A stretch of 64,000 nt of DNA. Source: Echinicola pacifica DSM 19836. Lineage in GTDB: Bacteria; Bacteroidota; Bacteroidia; Cytophagales; Cyclobacteriaceae. This document shows, piece after piece, positions 40,570 through 49,848 of this stretch. Under the pieces are notes generated by a model that saw only the letters and a program-made list of their open reading frames with translations, was not told where the DNA came from and did no database searches. Location: the NCBI RefSeq assembly GCF_000373245.1, contig NZ_KB890742.1, positions 33,869-97,868 on the forward strand. The letters run 5' to 3'. A program made the position numbers and the translations under genes. Position 1 is the stretch's first letter; each line of letters begins with the position of its first letter.

Positions 40570-41739
40570 ATGAAGAAGTTTACTACATTATTACTTGTAG
40601 GACTATTATGTGCTGCGCACAATGTCCATGCCCAGATTGAATCCGTCTATTTTGATGTGGTTAATAATCAAATTAACGAGGGCAATCCTCTTCCATCCGA
40701 GGAGATCTTCTATATCAAAGGCATCATCCCCAATGGAATTACCTATGTGGAAGCCAAGGTCTATTTGTCATCCAAATCGGAAAGCAAAGCGAAGAACTAT
40801 TCCTGGAAACAGCCATTTGACTTTGAAGTCAATCAATATGAAATGCTCGTGGGTGATCCGCTAAGAAGCAATGATAATTATACTATTGCTCTCTATTACT
40901 ACCAGCGCGCCGATACCACCCAGATGCAGATGCTGAAAGGGGCCATCCACCATAATCTGGAGGCTTATATCCGCGCAAATCTAGAGATCAACAAAGGTAA
41001 GATCAAATCCTATAATACCGATAAGGTAATGATCAACCAGCTCAACGAAATCGTAAACGAAGGAGTAGCCAATTATTCCCACTTTATCCAGCAGGACTTC
41101 CGTGGCTTCAGTGATATCGTGACCCAAAAACTGGATCAGAGGGAAGAAATCAAGCTTAAGAAAGCCAAATTCAATATTCTAGGCCGTAAGGAGAAGGAGC
41201 ATGATAACGAAAGAGCAGTATATGCCGCCCAATATGTGGATGAGCTGATCGCACTACTTAATAATGAAACGGACCAATACTTAGCCGACAATATGTTTGC
41301 GCTAGTAGATATAAGAGAGATCAAAAGATACCCGACCGAGAAGAAAGCGGTGAGCATTCCTCTAAACTTTGGCTATGGTGGATTCGCTATGAAACGTTCT
41401 TTCTCTGATACTGAATATTTCAACGGCATGTATGCTGGCGTATCCCTTCCACTTGGCAATACTACGTTCACCAAGTTTCTAGGAAACGCATCCTTTTCTA
41501 CAGGGGTATTCTTACAGAATTTCGAGTCCAATAATGGCACCAAGTTGTCAGGACCATTCGTCAACCTTCCCATCTATGCAGGGCTAGGCTATAAGCTCTT
41601 CCGGGTATTCCGCTTCAATGCAGGCTTGGTAGGTGTTACTTCCGAAAACCAAGTCACCTTCAAAGAGGAATTTCAACTTCAGCCATATGCTGGCTTTAGC
41701 TTAGAATTCAATCTTTGGTTGGGATTAGACAAAAAATAA
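40570..41739 (+). CDS. Putative outer membrane protein, unknown family
   Basis: 389 residues from the start at 40570. The frame extends to 40483, but only the Met at 40570 begins a Sec signal ('MKKFTTLLLVGLLCAAHNVHAQ'). The N-terminal half (about 22-150) looks like an immunoglobulin-like or beta domain; a helical section (about 130-235, Glu/Lys-rich) follows; the last 130 residues have barrel-like strands ('LNFGYGGFAMKRSF', 'YAGLGYKLFRVFRF', 'PYAGFSLEFNLWLG'). I do not recognise a named family. It is followed after 13 bp by an OmpA-domain protein, so the two probably work together in the envelope. Confidence 0.75.
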   Translation: MKKFTTLLLVGLLCAAHNVHAQIESVYFDVVNNQINEGNPLPSEEIFYIKGIIPNGITYVEAKVYLSSKSESKAKNYSWKQPFDFEVNQYEMLVGDPLRSNDNYTIALYYYQRADTTQMQMLKGAIHHNLEAYIRANLEINKGKIKSYNTDKVMINQLNEIVNEGVANYSHFIQQDFRGFSDIVTQKLDQREEIKLKKAKFNILGRKEKEHDNERAVYAAQYVDELIALLNNETDQYLADNMFALVDIREIKRYPTEKKAVSIPLNFGYGGFAMKRSFSDTEYFNGMYAGVSLPLGNTTFTKFLGNASFSTGVFLQNFESNNGTKLSGPFVNLPIYAGLGYKLFRVFRFNAGLVGVTSENQVTFKEEFQLQPYAGFSLEFNLWLGLDKK

Positions 41740-41752
41740 AAGCTCCATAATA

Positions 41753-44200
41753 ATGAAAAAACTTCAACTCACATTGATGGCCTGTCTGGTGATGATCACC
41801 GGATATGCCCAGCAAGCCAATTATAACTGGCGTATAGGAGTAAGCGGGGGATTTTCCAACTATTATGGAGATCTAAGTCCTTATCCCATAGCTAACTTTG
41901 GGGATGTATCCCATGCACTTAAATTATTCACGTATAACGACCGTTATGCAAAGGACTTTTCGGGTGAAATTAGTTTAGAACGAAAACTGACCAACACTCT
42001 TGGCCTGAAAGCCCATTACGGAATGTACAATTTTGGCATGAGTGATCAATACATTCTGCCAGATGGTAAGGTATATGACCAAAGCCCTAACTTCAATCGG
42101 GCGCTGAACTTCAATACCTCAGCAGAAGAGGCTGGATTGTCCTTGGTCATCCGATCAGACAATGGCAAGTTGTTAGGCAAAAATGCCTTTCTCGCTCCCT
42201 ACCTCACACTAGGAGGCGGTTATATGTGGTATTCCATCAAAGGAGATCTATTGGATGCAGAAGGTAATCAGTACGATTATGCCTCTGGTCCAGTAATTTT
42301 GGATGGCAATTATGAAACCGATTTGGCGAAGCTAAATACAGAAACAGGTGATAAATACGAGCTTAATAGCCTCTTTGCCTCTATAGGGCTGGGAGTAAAA
42401 ATCCGCCTGAGCAATAAATTCGAGCTATTTGCCCAAAGCACTGTAAAAAGAGCTTTCTCTGATCAGTTGGATGATGTAGCAGGCTTATACCGTCCTGCCT
42501 ATGACGATAGCTTTGTGGCCTATGCTGCACAGCCAAACCAAAGACCAGATAGCAACCAACCCGAATGGAGAGGCAACTCAGATAAATCTGACGACTGGTA
42601 TATCTATCATGGAGCAGGAATAAAATTCAGCTTTGGCGCAGCCAAAAATAAATTTAGAGCCCCGTCTATATCCTCCACTTATAGCCAATATCAACCAAAA
42701 GCGAGCACCAGCCCCCTTCCAAAGCCGGTGGTCAATGATATACCGCAACCTAAGACGGAAAAATTTGAGATCGAAAAAGAGTTCCATACAGGCAGCCCTT
42801 CGATAATCAATAATTACTATACCTACTTAAATGGCAAGTCTCCTTTCTGGAACTATACGGACAATCAAATGGCCGCATTAGAAGTGGATATGGCGATACT
42901 TGAGCAGGAAAAACTCCGCGCTAAAGTGGGTAGGGATGCCGAAACGAGCAAGGCTGTGATGCTTGGCTACCAAGAAACTATCACCAAAATGGAGGCTGAC
43001 ACCAGCCTTACTAATGCTCAGCAGGCACAACTAAGATCCCTAAAACAATCTCAGTTCCAAGAGCAGCTGAACCTTGATAGCTTGGATCAGGAAAAGGTGT
43101 ATTTGGATAAGAAAATTGATAAACTGGAAGAAAAGAAAGCTTTATTATTATCTACTGGAATGAATGACTCCATTCCTTTCAATGCTAGCCCATATTTCAA
43201 TCAGGTACCGGTTTTCATTCCACAGACAGTATATAGTTCTTCCCAGAACCCTGCTTTTGGCGATTCCGCGGTATATTCCCGCACGCTGATAGGCAGTACA
43301 GACACTTTGGCGGGGGCCTATCCCTCGCCACCTGTGTATGCCTACGGGCAGGAGGAATATACCCAAGCCCCATTGACCAGCAGTTCTCAGGCCTCCACCC
43401 CTACCGGCTATAGCTCTCAGGAGGAGAACTCCTATAATGGAGGATACCAAGGAAGGTCATTGGAAAGTGAGTCGGGCAGCGGCTACCGTCAGGGCGATTA
43501 TAAGTCCACCTCTGGTGGCTCACACAATAGCTGGATCCCAGTTCCCATTATATTTTCTGGTAACGGAAAGAAGTCTAAAAATGTCCCTGAAGATGCAATC
43601 ACAGAAAGTGCTGCGGCACCTGCTGGTAATTGGTATGATCTGGTAAGTGCTGAGGATTATCAAAATTATTACCTTCCGGCGATGGCATTGGGAATGACCA
43701 CTGCAGGATTATATATTGCGGCAGATAAGCCTGCTCAAGCCGAGCAACCGCTGGCCATAGGAGAAAGCTCCGCGCAACCTGCGAGCCCAGCCTTAGCTGG
43801 ATCTATCAGCCCTCTGGGTGCTGACACGGTATTCGTGACTGGAGAGGATCGCGAAATATTAATCCCTTCCAAAACAGCCATTTACTTTGACACGAATCAA
43901 AAAACATTTACCGCTCAGGAGCAGCAAAAGCTAATACCTTTGGTAAACTGGGCAAATCAGCATGCTGAAAGCCAATTGTTCCTTGAAGGATTTGCAGATC
44001 AAACTGGAAACCTAAGCTATAACCAGAACCTTATCTCTTTGCGAATTGAGGCGGTAAAGTCAGTATTGATGACAGATTATGGCATTAAAGCTTCTCAGAT
44101 TCTCACTTCGGTAGGAGGACAAATCCACAGAAAGCCCGACCAAAGTAAGCCCCTTAGTTCGGATCGTAAAGTGGAAGTTGCCATTCTTACCAAGCAATGA
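41753..44200 (+). CDS. OmpA-family protein with N-terminal barrel and coiled coil
   Basis: 815 residues. Sec signal (about 1-20, 'MVMITGYAQQ'); a barrel domain (about 22-290, 'IGVSGGFSNYYGDLSPYPIANF', 'PYLTLGGGYMW', 'ASIGLGVKIRLSNKFELFAQSTVKRAF'); a coiled coil rich in Glu, Gln, Lys and Leu (about 370-475); a Ser/Gly/Tyr/Gln-rich low-complexity section (about 480-620); and a C-terminal OmpA domain (about 690-815) with 'AIYFDTNQKTF' and 'LFLEGFADQTGNLSYNQNLISLRIEAVKSVL'. OmpA domains bind peptidoglycan, so the protein should tie outer membrane to cell wall across the long linker. Second gene of the operon. Confidence 0.85.
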   Translation: MKKLQLTLMACLVMITGYAQQANYNWRIGVSGGFSNYYGDLSPYPIANFGDVSHALKLFTYNDRYAKDFSGEISLERKLTNTLGLKAHYGMYNFGMSDQYILPDGKVYDQSPNFNRALNFNTSAEEAGLSLVIRSDNGKLLGKNAFLAPYLTLGGGYMWYSIKGDLLDAEGNQYDYASGPVILDGNYETDLAKLNTETGDKYELNSLFASIGLGVKIRLSNKFELFAQSTVKRAFSDQLDDVAGLYRPAYDDSFVAYAAQPNQRPDSNQPEWRGNSDKSDDWYIYHGAGIKFSFGAAKNKFRAPSISSTYSQYQPKASTSPLPKPVVNDIPQPKTEKFEIEKEFHTGSPSIINNYYTYLNGKSPFWNYTDNQMAALEVDMAILEQEKLRAKVGRDAETSKAVMLGYQETITKMEADTSLTNAQQAQLRSLKQSQFQEQLNLDSLDQEKVYLDKKIDKLEEKKALLLSTGMNDSIPFNASPYFNQVPVFIPQTVYSSSQNPAFGDSAVYSRTLIGSTDTLAGAYPSPPVYAYGQEEYTQAPLTSSSQASTPTGYSSQEENSYNGGYQGRSLESESGSGYRQGDYKSTSGGSHNSWIPVPIIFSGNGKKSKNVPEDAITESAAAPAGNWYDLVSAEDYQNYYLPAMALGMTTAGLYIAADKPAQAEQPLAIGESSAQPASPALAGSISPLGADTVFVTGEDREILIPSKTAIYFDTNQKTFTAQEQQKLIPLVNWANQHAESQLFLEGFADQTGNLSYNQNLISLRIEAVKSVLMTDYGIKASQILTSVGGQIHRKPDQSKPLSSDRKVEVAILTKQ

Positions 44201-44239
44201 AAGGATTAAAGGCTGCTCAGGCCTGCCCTTAATCCTTTC
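44199..44239. terminator. Hairpin between convergent ompA-like and rarA genes
   Basis: GAAAGGATTAA and TTAATCCTTTC form an 11-bp stem with a 19-nt loop, at the end of the plus-strand operon. It lacks a clear T run on either strand, so its efficiency is doubtful. Confidence 0.5.
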
Positions 44240-44310
44240 ACAAATCCTGGTTTAAGGCTTTGTCTTATAGCTGGCCGTGGAAGGTGGATAGTTACAGCTT
44301 TCGGGGGCCA

Positions 44311-45573
44311 TTAATAGTCATATTTTTTACCCCACATTTTTTGCAGGTATTTACGAAGATCATTTTCTCTCGCATTGATGCCCGGCTCATACAACTTCTG
44401 CCCTTTGAGCTTTTCAGGCATAAATTCTTCCACCACAAAATTACCTGGATAGTCGTGGGCATATTTATACCCTTTGCCATAATTAAGGTCTTTCATCAAC
44501 TTAGTAGGGGCATTACGAAGGTGAATAGGGACAGGAAGGTCTCCCTCCTGTCTTACAATGGCCTGAGCTTTATTAATAGCGATATAACTCGCATTACTTT
44601 TGGCTGAACTCGCCAGGTAGGTCACACATTGCGAAAGGACTATACGTGCCTCCGGATATCCAATGATCTTGACAGCATCAAAACACTGAGTGGCCAGCAA
44701 TAGTGCATTAGGATTGGCATTTCCGATGTCCTCGGAAGCTAATATCACAAGTCGCCGAGCAATAAACTTCACATCCTCTCCTCCCTCAATCATTCTGGCC
44801 AGCCAATATACTGCTGCATTGGGATCAGAGCCACGAATGGATTTTATAAACGCCGATATAATATCATAATGCTGTTCGCCGGACTTATCATACATTGCCA
44901 CTTTTTGTTGGGCAATTTCGGTGACCTTATCATTGGTGATCACTATAGGGTCATCAGGAATGCCATTGACCACTATTTCGAATAAATTCAGTAATTTCCG
45001 GCCATCTCCACCAGATAGACGCAGCAGGGCCTCAGTTTCCTTTAGCTCTATGGACTTTGACTTCATGAGGATATCCTTTTCCATGGCTTGGACCAGCATC
45101 GCTTCCAGTCCATCTCGCTCAAGGTGGTTCAGGGTAAACACCTGGCAACGAGAAAGCAAGGCGGCATTGACCTCAAAAGAGGGGTTCTCGGTAGTGGCAC
45201 CTATCAGACGAACATGGCCTTTTTCCACCGCTCCGAGCAAAGCATCTTGTTGGGATTTATTAAATCGATGAATCTCATCAATAAAGAGCACCACTCCCTG
45301 CTGAAAACGGGCCTTCTCTATAACCTCCCGGATATCCTTCACCCCAGAGCTAATCGCACTCAGGATATAAAAAGGAGCCTTGACCTCATTGGCTATAATA
45401 TTAGCAATGGTGGTCTTCCCCACCCCCGGAGGTCCCCAAAGGATGAGTGAGGGTACGGTACTGGATTTTATTGCCCGGTACAGAAAGGTCCCCGGCTCAC
45501 TCAGATGGGGTTGCCCTATTAACTCATCCAGGCTTTTGGGCCTCATACGCTCTGCTAACGGCTCTTGACTCAT
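44311..45573 (-). CDS. rarA: Replication-associated recombination protein A (AAA+ ATPase)
   Basis: 420 residues from the start at 45573 ('[24 protein letters not shown]', the usual RarA opening); the frame reaches 45711 but the extra 46 residues are unlike the family. Walker A '[13 protein letters not shown]', Walker B '[11 protein letters not shown]', sensor '[13 protein letters not shown]', and the C-terminal MgsA/RarA domain with '[25 protein letters not shown]' and '[15 protein letters not shown]'. It acts on single-stranded DNA ends and stalled replication forks and is a clamp-loader relative. Convergent with the OmpA-like gene. Confidence 0.95.
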   Translation of the reverse strand: MSQEPLAERMRPKSLDELIGQPHLSEPGTFLYRAIKSSTVPSLILWGPPGVGKTTIANIIANEVKAPFYILSAISSGVKDIREVIEKARFQQGVVLFIDEIHRFNKSQQDALLGAVEKGHVRLIGATTENPSFEVNAALLSRCQVFTLNHLERDGLEAMLVQAMEKDILMKSKSIELKETEALLRLSGGDGRKLLNLFEIVVNGIPDDPIVITNDKVTEIAQQKVAMYDKSGEQHYDIISAFIKSIRGSDPNAAVYWLARMIEGGEDVKFIARRLVILASEDIGNANPNALLLATQCFDAVKIIGYPEARIVLSQCVTYLASSAKSNASYIAINKAQAIVRQEGDLPVPIHLRNAPTKLMKDLNYGKGYKYAHDYPGNFVVEEFMPEKLKGQKLYEPGINARENDLRKYLQKMWGKKYDY

Positions 45574-45852
45574 ATCTTTATCTCTTCTCTTTTCTGTAAA
45601 CAAATTTCTACTACTCACCCATAGTTGACCTTCCCCAATATCGTGCTTGAATAGCTCCAAGAGAATATTCACTATTAGGGAAAAAGGGGTATTCCCTACT
45701 TTCTCTCTCATTGAAGCATTTATAAAGCCGAACTTACGCTAGCCAGAGAATTACCGGAAGGTTCCATGGCATGGAAAGTAGTCAGTTCATCGAAAGCACA
45801 TTCCCTTTTCATTTTAAGGCTAAGTCACCATGGGGCATATTCTGTGCAAATC

Positions 45853-46872
45853 TTACAAGCCTCCTGCCAACTTCTCGCGTAGTCGGTTCAGGTCTTCATC
45901 TCCAAAATCCAAATGGGTCACCAATCGAATACTATCTTCTCCAAAAGTCACTCCTAAAATCCCGATCGCTTTCAGTTTCCCGATCATCATTTCCGGCTTC
46001 ACCTTAGGCTCCAGTTGGGCAATTACAATATTGGTACGGACAGGCAAAACAGTCCTCACCCCTGATAAGTTTCCCAGGTAGCCCGCCAATATTTCTGCCC
46101 GGCGATGATCCTCTGCAAGTCTCTCAATATGATGATCCAAAGCATATATCCCCGCTGCTGCCAATAAGCCTGCCTGCCTCATTCCACCTCCCATTGCCTT
46201 TCTGATCTTCCTAGCTCTCCATATAGTCTGCCTATCCCCTAATAGTACTGAGCCTACCGGGCATCCAAGGCCCTTGCTGAGGCATACTGATAGGGTATCG
46301 AAACGTGGTCCCCAATCTTCTGCAGCTTCCCCGGAAGCTACCAAAGCATTGAAAATCCTCGCACCATCCAAATGCAGCTTAATGGCATTATTTCTACACC
46401 AATCCGAAATAGGCTCAATATCGGCCAATGTATAGATACTCCCGCCTCCCTTATTCATCGTATTCTCCAGGCTTACCAGGGCCGTTTCGGGAGCATATAC
46501 ATCATCTGGCTGCACCGCCGATTGGATATCAGCTAATGATATTTTCCCATATTCTCCTTCCAATAGTCTAACAGAACTCATAGAATTGGCCATTATCCCG
46601 CCACCTTCATAGAGGTAAATATGCGATTCTTTATGACAAATCACCTCTTTGTGGGGGCCAGCGTGTAGCTTAATGGCGATCTGGTTGGTCATGGTCCCTG
46701 AAGGGCAAAATAAACCTGCTTCCATACCAAACCGCTTGGCAAGTTTCTCCTCTAAAGCAATTACTGTCGGATCCTCCCCAAACACATCATCCCCTATCGC
46801 TGCGCTCCACATAGCCTCTTTCATTGCTGCTGTGGGTTTAGTCAGCGTATCACTCCTTAGATCTATTATCAT
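45853..46872 (-). CDS. ltaE: Low-specificity L-threonine aldolase
   Basis: 339 residues. PLP enzyme that splits L-threonine or allo-threonine to glycine and acetaldehyde. Family start 'IIDLRSDTLTKPTAAMKEAM' and 'GDDVFGEDPTV', 'LFCPSGTMTNQIAI', 'KLHLDGARIFNA' (PLP Asp) and the Schiff-base Lys in 'VCLSKGLGCPVGSV' (about residue 198). It follows the glycerophosphodiesterase gene by 11 bp, so the two share a transcript although the functions are unrelated on paper. Confidence 0.92.
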   Translation of the reverse strand: MIIDLRSDTLTKPTAAMKEAMWSAAIGDDVFGEDPTVIALEEKLAKRFGMEAGLFCPSGTMTNQIAIKLHAGPHKEVICHKESHIYLYEGGGIMANSMSSVRLLEGEYGKISLADIQSAVQPDDVYAPETALVSLENTMNKGGGSIYTLADIEPISDWCRNNAIKLHLDGARIFNALVASGEAAEDWGPRFDTLSVCLSKGLGCPVGSVLLGDRQTIWRARKIRKAMGGGMRQAGLLAAAGIYALDHHIERLAEDHRRAEILAGYLGNLSGVRTVLPVRTNIVIAQLEPKVKPEMMIGKLKAIGILGVTFGEDSIRLVTHLDFGDEDLNRLREKLAGGL

Positions 46873-46883
46873 GAGTCCAGCTT

Positions 46884-47786
46884 TTAATAAATGGATTCCG
46901 CTACTTCTATTGGGCGATCTGTCGCCAATATATCCGCTCCATTACTTACAAAATCCCTATATATTTTATCTCCGCGAGCTTCGGCCCGCTTATCCAGGTT
47001 CCCCAACACGCCCAAAATAGCGAATATACCCTGCTGGTGTAATTGCTGATTAAACTCAGCACTACGCTCAGCTAGCCCGGTAAAGGCGATTATATTTCCC
47101 TTTGGAATACCCGAAGCCAATACCGCAGACAATTCTTGCTCATTTCTGATGGTCACTGACAACATCAAGTCCGGCGCCAGGTGGTTCAGTTTTCTGGCTG
47201 CATCCAGGCTATAGGTGATCAATGCCACTGAGGCCTCAGATCGTGTTTGACGGATAGTTTCAATGATTTTCTCATAAGGAACACCTCTTTTGATATCCAG
47301 GGTTAGCACCGTCCTGCCCTTTGCCCAGATCAATACCTCTTCCAGCCTGGGGATTTCATAGTCGGTAAGTGCACCTTCCTCGTCCACCAATTTGAGATCT
47401 TCTAATTCATCCCAGCGCATCTTAGAAACCTCTCCATTTCCGTTGGTGGTTCGGTTTACTGTATTATCATGCATCATGAGCAGTACAGAATCCTTACTCA
47501 TCGAGATATCGCATTCGATAATTACAGGGCTATGATCGAGAACATACTGAAAAGTCTCTATGGCATTTTCGGGATATCCAGGATAGCTCCCTCCACGATG
47601 AGCGCTGATCAGGGGACTTTGGCCTTCCTTCCAGTTAAAGAACTCCTTGGTCTCCTCCAGAGATTGGAAAGCCAATAAGGAGGAATCGACGGATTTTCCA
47701 GCTTCTTGAGACGATGGGCTGGAGCAGGCTACGAGTAGATAGGCGAGTCCTAGTCCAAACAGTTTGATTGGGGTAAACACTTTCAT
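46884..47786 (-). CDS. Glycerophosphodiester phosphodiesterase, lipoprotein
   Basis: 300 residues. Lipoprotein signal with 'YLLVACSS' (Cys about 21). GDPD domain with 'LISAHRGGSYPGYPENAIETF' (catalytic His, Arg; Glu), 'IIECDISMSKDSVLLMMHDNTVNRTTNGNG' (Glu, Asp, second His) and 'GADILATDRPIE' at the end. All main active-site residues are seen. It cleaves glycerophosphodiesters to glycerol 3-phosphate and an alcohol, in the periplasm. Upstream gene of a two-gene unit with threonine aldolase. Confidence 0.92.
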   Translation of the reverse strand: MKVFTPIKLFGLGLAYLLVACSSPSSQEAGKSVDSSLLAFQSLEETKEFFNWKEGQSPLISAHRGGSYPGYPENAIETFQYVLDHSPVIIECDISMSKDSVLLMMHDNTVNRTTNGNGEVSKMRWDELEDLKLVDEEGALTDYEIPRLEEVLIWAKGRTVLTLDIKRGVPYEKIIETIRQTRSEASVALITYSLDAARKLNHLAPDLMLSVTIRNEQELSAVLASGIPKGNIIAFTGLAERSAEFNQQLHQQGIFAILGVLGNLDKRAEARGDKIYRDFVSNGADILATDRPIEVAESIY

Positions 47787-47801
47787 AAGCAGGCTTTTAC
47801 T

Positions 47802-48236
47802 TTATTTTTTGAAATTAAATGGATTGGATCTGGATTTTTTGAAGACCTCCTCCATGCCACTGAGTTCTATACTCAAGGCTCTGGTGGAGAGGATTATTTC
47901 CCAAAGGGATATTCCTAATGAGATCAAAAGGGCCACCATGCTTAGCATGAAGGTAATATTTGCCCAGGTTTCTATTTCCTTATAGATCAAAAACATGCAG
48001 ATGACACAAAGCAAAAAGCTCAACACGCCGAAGGTTTGCATATTTTTGATCATTATCGTTCTTTGTCTGAGACTTTTCAGTTGCTCCATAAGCCTTACAT
48101 CGTCGGGTTTTTCACGATAGCGTTCGCTCAGGCCTCGAATCAGGCTCGCCATTGCCAAAAACCGATTGGTATAGGCCAGCATCAAAAGGGTTATGGCCGA
48201 AAAAAGCAGGGCCGGGGTGGACAATTGCAATTCCAT
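47802..48236 (-). CDS. DUF2721 family membrane protein
   Basis: 144 residues from the start at 48236 ('MELQLSTPALLFSAITLLMLAYTNRFLAMA'); the frame reaches 48311 but the extra 25 residues do not fit. Membrane segments at about 8-28, 63-82 and 90-112, with the polar 'RYREKPDD...LRQRTIMIKNMQ' linker typical of DUF2721. Function unknown. Separated by 15 bp from the downstream GDPD gene, so it may head that transcript. Confidence 0.78.
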   Translation of the reverse strand: MELQLSTPALLFSAITLLMLAYTNRFLAMASLIRGLSERYREKPDDVRLMEQLKSLRQRTIMIKNMQTFGVLSFLLCVICMFLIYKEIETWANITFMLSMVALLISLGISLWEIILSTRALSIELSGMEEVFKKSRSNPFNFKK

Positions 48237-48376
48237 AGGTGTGTTTGATTTTACAGGACTAAATTCAGGAATTTTGAAGGTATTAAAAAAGTTTTGGCAA
48301 AAAACCAGCAACCCCAGCCAGGAATATTGACAGGGGTTGTCTTAATTTTTTAAATAGGAATAGGATGTTGGCGATA

Positions 48377-49222
48377 TTAAGTCACCTCGCCGAGTACCAC
48401 GAGTTTCTCTAAGGTAGGCGATTTACTTCCTCCTTTAGGCTCTATGGTGATCGCAAAAGCTCCGGCGGAGGCGGCAGCACTCATCTGTTGGAAGGTCAGC
48501 TTCTGCCCGGGCTTTACAATTCCGATCCCCACGGGACCATCATCACCAATCGCCCATAGTTGATAGTCTTGATCTTCCTCCAGGCTGGCCAGTTGATTGA
48601 CAGATACGAATACTTGTTGGCTTTCCTTATCCCAGAACACATCCACACGTGCCTCTTTCTGGATTTCAAAAGGCTCACCTTTCATCGGGATGCGGCTATA
48701 ATTACCAGCAAGGAAGGTTTCCATCTGGGTGTCCAGCTCTTGATATTTAGCTTGATTGATTTCCAGGTCCTCGGAGAGGATATTTCTTTCTTGCAATAAG
48801 GCGGTAAATCGCTCTTCCACATCATAGAATTTACCTGCAAAGTAAATAGCGGCAGCAGAGGCCAATACAGCTACCACGGAGGCAGCCACGGCGAAGGTTT
48901 TCCAGCCGGAGGCATTAATCGCCACTTCTTTGGCCATCGGCGCAGAAGTCACTTTGGTAGTTTGCTTAGGACTGTTGATTATAGGTTTTTCCTGGAGATC
49001 TTCCTCCAAGGAATCAAATATCTTGTTTTTGGTATCCAAAGAGGGGGCAAGACCACTTTTCATATCAAAGGTCATCATTGCCTCCTGGATATCATCCAGC
49101 TCTTGTTGGATTTCGGGATATTGTTGAGCCAGGCTCAGCACTTCCTCTTGCTCTCTATCACTGAGTTCCCCCAGCACAAAGAGCTCCAACTTTCCTGACG
49201 CTATATAAGATTGGATATCCAC
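48377..49222 (-). CDS. Anti-sigma factor (RskA-like)
   Basis: 281 residues. A cytoplasmic N-terminal part ('SGKLELFVLGELSDREQEEVLSLAQQYPEIQQEL') resembles the anti-sigma zinc-finger-like region but has no Cys/His cluster. It is followed by a single membrane segment (about 108-128), a coiled coil (about 130-170) and a C-terminal periplasmic RskA domain (about 180-281, 'VDVFWDKESQQVFVSVNQL', 'YQLWAIGDDGPVGIG', 'FAITIEPKGGS'). Its ATG overlaps the stop of the sigma gene, so the pair is translationally coupled. It most likely holds the neighbouring sigma factor inactive at the membrane. Confidence 0.88.
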   Translation of the reverse strand: MDIQSYIASGKLELFVLGELSDREQEEVLSLAQQYPEIQQELDDIQEAMMTFDMKSGLAPSLDTKNKIFDSLEEDLQEKPIINSPKQTTKVTSAPMAKEVAINASGWKTFAVAASVVAVLASAAAIYFAGKFYDVEERFTALLQERNILSEDLEINQAKYQELDTQMETFLAGNYSRIPMKGEPFEIQKEARVDVFWDKESQQVFVSVNQLASLEEDQDYQLWAIGDDGPVGIGIVKPGQKLTFQQMSAAASAGAFAITIEPKGGSKSPTLEKLVVLGEVT

Positions 49223-49755
49223 TATATTCTATTAATATTCTTTTTTAATACCCCTAAGGCTGCACGTATCCTTGATTTCACTGTTCCCAGTGGAATTTCG
49301 AATTCTTCAGAAATTTCGGAATGGGTGTATCCTTTAAAATAAATACATTCTATCACAAATCGCTGTTCCTCACTTAGAGAAGTCATGAGTTCCTTTACAC
49401 CGATACCATCTACTATTTGGGCTGTACCTGAGGCACCTTCCAAACCATATACGTACTGATCTATGGTATTGGTCTTACTATTTTGAGAAAACTCTTTAGA
49501 GCGTGTTTTGTCTATTGCTGCGTTTCGACATACGTTAGCCATCCAAGTATAAAGCTTACCTTTGGATTCATCATAGCTATCGATCTTACGGATAATTTTT
49601 ACGAAGGCATCATGAAACACCTCTTCCGCGATATCGCGATCTCTAATCACCCTTGAGATAACGGCAAACAGTGCATGGGAATATTTATCATATAAATAAT
49701 CCACGGTCTGCTTATCTCTATCCCTAAGCCCACTTATGAGTTGTTCTTCCTGCAA
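49222..49755 (-). CDS. ECF-type RNA polymerase sigma factor
   Basis: 177 residues. Region 2 'YLYDKYSHALFAVISRVIRDRDIAEEVFHDAFVKIIRKIDSYDESKGKLYTWMANVCRNAAIDKTRSK' (about 20-90) and region 4 'SEEQRFVIECIYFKGYTHSEISEEFEIPLGTVKSRIRAALGVLKK' (about 125-172) are clear; region 3 is absent, as in ECF factors. It directs polymerase to its regulon when released from the anti-sigma protein that follows. Its target promoters cannot be told from this window. Confidence 0.93.
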   Translation of the reverse strand: MQEEQLISGLRDRDKQTVDYLYDKYSHALFAVISRVIRDRDIAEEVFHDAFVKIIRKIDSYDESKGKLYTWMANVCRNAAIDKTRSKEFSQNSKTNTIDQYVYGLEGASGTAQIVDGIGVKELMTSLSEEQRFVIECIYFKGYTHSEISEEFEIPLGTVKSRIRAALGVLKKNINRI

Positions 49756-49786
49756 ATGATGCTAAATTTTATGGGTAATTAGTTTC

Positions 49787-49822
49787 AAAAAAGAAACACG
49801 AGGCGGTTTCCCGTCTCGTGTT
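49787..49822 (-). terminator. Terminator of the lpdA gene
   Basis: On the minus strand, AACACGAG and CTCGTGTT with a 12-nt loop, then TCTTTTTTG, 27 bp after the lpdA stop codon. Confidence 0.82.
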
Positions 49823-49848
49823 ATAATATTATGATAAGTTTATGACAA

